Part shown: piece by piece, positions 60,302-64,000 of the stretch | Position numbering within the stretch: position 1 is the stretch's first letter | Layout of the letters: each line of letters begins with the position of its first letter | Assembly: GCF_000585215.1 (NCBI RefSeq) | Contig: NZ_AONC01000038.1 | Location: forward strand, 1 to 64,000 | From: Imhoffiella purpurea | GTDB lineage: Bacteria > Pseudomonadota > Gammaproteobacteria > Chromatiales > Chromatiaceae | Direction: 5' to 3' | Length of the DNA: 64,000 bases | Position numbers and translations under genes: made by a program | Notes under the pieces: model-generated | Told to the model about the DNA's origin: nothing | What the model saw: only the letters and a program-made list of their open reading frames with translations | Database searches by the model: none

Positions 60302-61276
60302 ATGAATCCGTCGCAAGACTTCTCCCCGGAAGTACAGACAACGACCGACCCGTCCTCGGGTCCCGGACGGCGGCTACGCGAGCTAAGGGAATCGCGCGGC
60401 ATCGAGATCGAGCGCGTCATCGCCCAGCTGCATCTGCAGCGCGATATCGTCGAGGCGCTCGAACAGGACCGTTACGAAGGTCTGCCGCCTCCGGTGTTCG
60501 TCGCGGGCTACCTCAAGAGCTATGCGCGCCTGCTCGGCACCGACCCCGAACCGATCGTCAGCGCCTATCGCTCGACGATTCCTGGCGACGATCACCGAAC
60601 GACACAGCCCAAAACCGCGCCGAGGAAAGGCAGATTCTCCAACGCCTGGATCTGGATCCTCCTGCTAGCCGTGATCGGCGGCGGAGCGGCGGGCGGATAT
60701 TTCTGGTGGCAGGGTCAAGGCACCCAGGCCCCAGAGGGGCTCGAGCCGACCGCAGACACCTCGGCCCCGAACGGCAGCGATGGAAACGCCACGATATCCG
60801 CCGACACAGCGGATGCGGCCGACGGCGTCTCGGAGGAGGAACCGAACGATTCCGCCACCAAGGCCCCCCCGGACGCGATCCCCCTGCGCAGCCAGGAACC
60901 GGCCCCGCAACCCGAACCGGCCGTGCCGCAGGAGACCAGTGAGCAGGCGACCGACACCGCGCCTCCCGAGGAGCCCGCGAGCGAGACGCCAGAACAGGAA
61001 AGCGAACCCGAGGAGCCCATCGGTCCGCCCCAGGTCGCGCTCGAATTCACCGGCACCACCTGGATCGACGTGCGCGACGCCCAGGGCAAGGTCGTGCTCA
61101 ACGGCGAGATGCGCGAGGGCGATCGCCGCGTCCTGACCGGAGAGCCACCCTACAAGCTCGTGATCGGCAACGCGGCGGCGACCCGGATGACGGTCGGCGG
61201 CGAGGACTTCGACGTCCAGAGACGCGCGCGCGGCAACGTCGCCCGCTTCTCCCTGGATCCGGAAGCCCCGCAATGA
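60302..61276 (+). CDS. rodZ: RodZ-type cytoskeletal/HTH protein
   Basis: A 324-residue protein with a cytoplasmic helix-turn-helix domain of the Xre type (about 22-90, RRLRELRESRGIEIERV and GLPPPVFVAGYLKSYARLLG), a transmembrane helix (about 112-136), a Pro/Glu/Ala-rich periplasmic linker (about 140-240) and a C-terminal DUF4115 domain (WIDVRDAQGKVVLNGEM). RodZ links MreB to the membrane for rod shape. The linker is unusually long and acidic. Confidence 0.92.
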   Translation: MNPSQDFSPEVQTTTDPSSGPGRRLRELRESRGIEIERVIAQLHLQRDIVEALEQDRYEGLPPPVFVAGYLKSYARLLGTDPEPIVSAYRSTIPGDDHRTTQPKTAPRKGRFSNAWIWILLLAVIGGGAAGGYFWWQGQGTQAPEGLEPTADTSAPNGSDGNATISADTADAADGVSEEEPNDSATKAPPDAIPLRSQEPAPQPEPAVPQETSEQATDTAPPEEPASETPEQESEPEEPIGPPQVALEFTGTTWIDVRDAQGKVVLNGEMREGDRRVLTGEPPYKLVIGNAAATRMTVGGEDFDVQRRARGNVARFSLDPEAPQ

Positions 61277-61321
61277 CCGAGCCCCACTTCCAGCATCCCA
61301 ACGACCCTTCATAGATCCAGA

Positions 61322-62596
61322 ATGAGCAAGCACATCCAAGCGATCCGCGGGATGCACGACATCCTGCCGGAGCGCATCGCGCTCTGGCACCGCCTCGAAG
61401 ATACCACGCGACAGGTTCTCTCCGCCTACGGTTACGCGGAGATCCGCACCCCACTGGTCGAGGTCACCGACCTCTTCAAGCGCTCCATCGGCGAGGTCAC
61501 CGACATCGTCGAGAAGGAGATGTACAGCTTCGAGGACCGCAACGGCGACAGCCTCAGCCTGCGTCCCGAGGGCACGGCGAGCTGCGTGCGCGCGGCCATC
61601 GAGCACGGACTGCTGGTCCAGCCGCAGCGGCTCTGGTACCGCGGCCCCATGTTCCGCTACGAGCGCCCCCAGCGCGGGCGCTACAGACAGTTTCATCAGA
61701 TCGGGGTCGAATCCTTCGGACTCGCCGGGCCCGACATCGACCTGGAACTACTGCTGCTCACCGCGCGGCTCTGGCGCCTGCTCGGGTTCGACGATTTCCG
61801 GCTCGAGATCAACACCCTGGGCGACAACGCCGAGCGTCTCGCCTACCGCGAACAGCTGATCGCCTATCTGAGCGCGCACGTCGATCGGCTCGATGCCGAC
61901 AGCCTCAAGCGGCTGCACACCAACCCCTTGCGCGTCCTGGACTCCAAGAACCCCCAGACCCAGCAGATCGTCGCCGAGGCCCCGACCCTGATGGATCATC
62001 TGGGCGAGGAGAGCCGCACCCATTTCGACCGCATCCGCGAGGGACTGGACGAGGCCGGCATCGCCTATCGGGTGAACCCGCGTCTGGTGCGCGGACTCGA
62101 CTACTACAACCGGACCGTCTTCGAGTGGATCACCGAGAACCTGGGCGCGCAGGGCACGGTCTGCGCCGGCGGCCGTTACGACGGACTGGTCGAACAGCTC
62201 GGCGGACGTCCGACCCCGGCGTTCGGATTCGCCATGGGTGTCGAGCGCCTGGTGGAGCTCACGAGCCTCACCGGCTACCAGGCCGAGGCAGCGGTCGACG
62301 CCTACCTGGTCGCGGTCGGCGATGCGGCCCAGCGTGCCGCCCCAGGGCTCGCCGAGCGGCTACGCGACGCCGTTCCCGGGCTGCGTCTGCTGACGCATTG
62401 CGGCGGCGGCAGCTTCAAGAGCCAGTTCAAGAAGGCCGACAAGAGCGGGGCCGACCTCGCCCTGATTCTGGGCGAGGAGGAGCTGGCGCGCGGCGTCTTC
62501 GGCGTCAAACCATTGCGAGAGGACGCCGAACAGCGCGAGCTCGGCATCGAGGCGCTCGCGGCCTTCCTCTCCGAGCGTTGCGGACGAGGCGGCTGA
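61322..62596 (+). CDS. hisS: Histidyl-tRNA synthetase
   Basis: A 424-residue class II synthetase with IRGMHDILP at the start, motif 2 [20 protein letters not shown], the His-A motif [15 protein letters not shown] and the motif 3 [28 protein letters not shown]. It charges tRNA-His. ispG, which often separates rodZ and hisS in related bacteria, is absent; the gap to rodZ is only 45 bases. Confidence 0.96.
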   Translation: MSKHIQAIRGMHDILPERIALWHRLEDTTRQVLSAYGYAEIRTPLVEVTDLFKRSIGEVTDIVEKEMYSFEDRNGDSLSLRPEGTASCVRAAIEHGLLVQPQRLWYRGPMFRYERPQRGRYRQFHQIGVESFGLAGPDIDLELLLLTARLWRLLGFDDFRLEINTLGDNAERLAYREQLIAYLSAHVDRLDADSLKRLHTNPLRVLDSKNPQTQQIVAEAPTLMDHLGEESRTHFDRIREGLDEAGIAYRVNPRLVRGLDYYNRTVFEWITENLGAQGTVCAGGRYDGLVEQLGGRPTPAFGFAMGVERLVELTSLTGYQAEAAVDAYLVAVGDAAQRAAPGLAERLRDAVPGLRLLTHCGGGSFKSQFKKADKSGADLALILGEEELARGVFGVKPLREDAEQRELGIEALAAFLSERCGRGG

Positions 62597-62748
62597 CGGC
62601 GAACCGCTCGCCCGCGGCCGCCGCCGGCCTTGGCGGCTCGCCCCCGAACCTATAATGTGTGCGCCCATGGGTCCGGCCGCCCGGACCCGAGCGCACCCGA
62701 ATCGAACACCGGCACCATCCCTGCCGATTGCGCCCGACGGAGAAGTCT

Positions 62749-63411
62749 GTGCTTTACGAAACCGACGACGAAAAGGTCGAAGCCATCAAGAAATGGTGGA
62801 AGGAGAACGGCCTGTCCGTGATCGCTGGCGCCGTGATCGGCCTCAGCGTCATCTATGGCTGGCGTTACTGGGTCGGCTACAAGGAGGGTCAGGCAGCCCA
62901 GGCATCCAACGCCTTCGAGATCCTGCTGAACGAATCGACCCAGGGCACCCCGGAGACGGTCTCCGCCCAGGCCGACACCCTGCGCAACGAATTCGGCTCG
63001 ACCCCCTATGCCGCGCTCGGATCCCTGGTCTCCGCCAAGACCTCCTACGCCGCGGGTAAGACCGAGGAGGCGATCGGCGCCCTCGAATCGGCGATCTCGG
63101 ACGCACCGGATCCGGCCCTGGCACGCATCGCCGCATTGAGACTGGCGCGCATCCAGGTGGCCGAGGGCAAGCTCGACGAGGCCGGGAAGACGATCGCCAA
63201 ATATGACGACAGCCCCTCCTTCGCCGGAGACTTCGCCGCCGTTCGCGGCGATCTGGCGCTGGCGCGCGGCGACGCGACGACCGCGCGCACGGCCTACGAG
63301 GAGGCCATCGACAAGGGGACCGGACTCGTGGAGCTGATTCGACTCAAGCTCGACAATCTTCCCCGAACCGACGGCCCATCCCAGATCGACAACACCCCTG
63401 CCGCCGGTTAG
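62749..63411 (+). CDS. yfgM: YfgM-like ancillary SecYEG translocon protein
   Basis: A 220-residue protein with a short cytoplasmic start (YETDDEKVEAIKKWWKENG), a single transmembrane helix (about 21-40) and a periplasmic TPR domain, the YfgM layout. In E. coli YfgM joins PpiD at the SecYEG translocon. It starts with GTG at 62749 after GGAGAAG; longer in-frame starts have no conserved residues. Its usual place between hisS and bamB is kept. Confidence 0.88.
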   Translation: MLYETDDEKVEAIKKWWKENGLSVIAGAVIGLSVIYGWRYWVGYKEGQAAQASNAFEILLNESTQGTPETVSAQADTLRNEFGSTPYAALGSLVSAKTSYAAGKTEEAIGALESAISDAPDPALARIAALRLARIQVAEGKLDEAGKTIAKYDDSPSFAGDFAAVRGDLALARGDATTARTAYEEAIDKGTGLVELIRLKLDNLPRTDGPSQIDNTPAAG

Positions 63412-63430
63412 ACACCAGGGATACAGTCCT

Positions 63431-64000
63431 ATGAGACCCCAACTCAGATCGCTGTCTTCGCTGTTCGGCACCCTCCTCCTGGCCGGAATGCTGAGCGGTT
63501 GCGGCGTCATCCCCTGGCTCGGCAAGGAGAAGGACCCGACGCCACCGACCAAGCTGACGGATATCGTCCAGGCGGTCTCGATCGACCGCGTCTGGTCGGA
63601 ACGCCCGACACGCGGCAGCGATGGACGCCGTCTCTACCTGGTTCCGGGACTCTCGGGCGGACGCCTCTATCTCGCCGACGCACGCGGACGTCTGGTGGCG
63701 CTCGCCGCCGATACCGGCCGCGAGATCTGGAAGACCGAGACCAAGCTCGACTTCAGCGGCGGGCCCGACGTCTCGGGCGACGCGCTGGTGCTCGGCACCA
63801 GCCGGGGCGAGCTGGTCGCCTTCGCCACCGCCGACGGCAAGGAACGCTGGCGCACCGCGCTGGACAGCGAGGTGCTGTCCGAACCTCGCTTCATCGGGGA
63901 CGGACTCATCGTCGTCCACACCCTCGACGACAGCATCTTCGGCATCGAGGCCGCCACCGGCAAACAGCTCTGGCGCACCAACTATCCGGCCCCGGTCCTG
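63431..64000 (+). CDS. bamB: Outer membrane assembly lipoprotein BamB (5' part, cut by window end)
   Basis: The first 190 codons of a gene that continues beyond 64000. The lipoprotein signal ends LLLAGMLSGC (Cys24), followed by the first blades of a PQQ/WD40-type beta-propeller (VPGLSGGRLYLADARGRLVALAADTGREIWKT and the repeated RGELVAFATADGKERW are read here in parts). BamB is part of the BAM complex that folds outer-membrane proteins. It follows yfgM by 19 bases, the gammaproteobacterial order. Confidence 0.93.
   Translation, partial: MRPQLRSLSSLFGTLLLAGMLSGCGVIPWLGKEKDPTPPTKLTDIVQAVSIDRVWSERPTRGSDGRRLYLVPGLSGGRLYLADARGRLVALAADTGREIWKTETKLDFSGGPDVSGDALVLGTSRGELVAFATADGKERWRTALDSEVLSEPRFIGDGLIVVHTLDDSIFGIEAATGKQLWRTNYPAPVL

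Overview
The window looks like a piece of a high-GC gammaproteobacterial chromosome, most likely a purple sulfur bacterium or close relative (order Chromatiales). The support is a Calvin-cycle phosphoribulokinase, a complete rnfABCDGE cluster beside metG and apbC, and the gammaproteobacterial order ndk-rlmN-pilW-rodZ-hisS-yfgM-bamB at the right end. No photosynthesis or sulfur-oxidation genes lie in the window, so the lifestyle is inferred.

Region 1 (about 1-11850) is a compact phage-like element whose left end lies outside the window. It runs AlpA-like regulator, Rha-like regulator, small HTH protein, three small unknown genes, a CHC2 zinc-finger protein, a TOPRIM/P-loop primase-helicase, a large palindromic array of GTGGTAAC iterons (candidate replication origin), a Mu gpT-type major capsid protein, a coiled-coil protein, a TP901-type tail tape measure protein, a zinc-ribbon protein, a Mor-type activator and a small terminal gene. 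No portal, terminase, head protease, baseplate or lysis gene is visible. It looks like a satellite-style replicon combined with a very reduced virion module. A lower-GC stretch without genes (11849-12365) separates it from host DNA.

Region 2 (12366-20351) holds a chemoreceptor, a secreted double PilJ-type sensor protein, an MFS transporter divergent from an AraC/cupin regulator, a CoA-disulfide-reductase/rhodanese fusion, a tandem heptamer repeat and a stand-alone encapsulin-type ferritin (EncFtn). Region 3 (20520-26153) is the phosphate module pstS-pstC-pstA-pstB-phoU on the minus strand, with a good Pho box and -10 before pstS and three stem-loops between pstS and pstC. Region 4 (26189-35823) carries a glycosyltransferase, a miniature flagellar-rod-like protein, yhhQ, dcd, apbC, an SLC13/TrkA-C transporter, metG and a Uma2-type nuclease-fold protein.

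Region 5 (36031-41271) is rnfABCDGE, the membrane ferredoxin:NAD oxidoreductase. It is followed by a hybrid histidine kinase, prk, recQ, and an exopolysaccharide pair (chain-length protein plus tyrosine-kinase-like ATPase). A strong plus-strand terminator in a gap that otherwise holds only minus-strand genes suggests a small RNA with CU-rich anti-Shine-Dalgarno stretches. Region 6 (49501-57637) has DUF2934, DUF2760 plus Hsp70, glycogen synthase with a long acidic N-terminal extension, a GH13 enzyme, an L,D-transpeptidase lipoprotein and a DHH protein. Region 7 (57937-64000) is the housekeeping run ndk, rlmN, pilW, rodZ, hisS, yfgM-like and the start of bamB, which is cut by the window end.

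All family assignments are from reading the translated sequence. No database search was possible.
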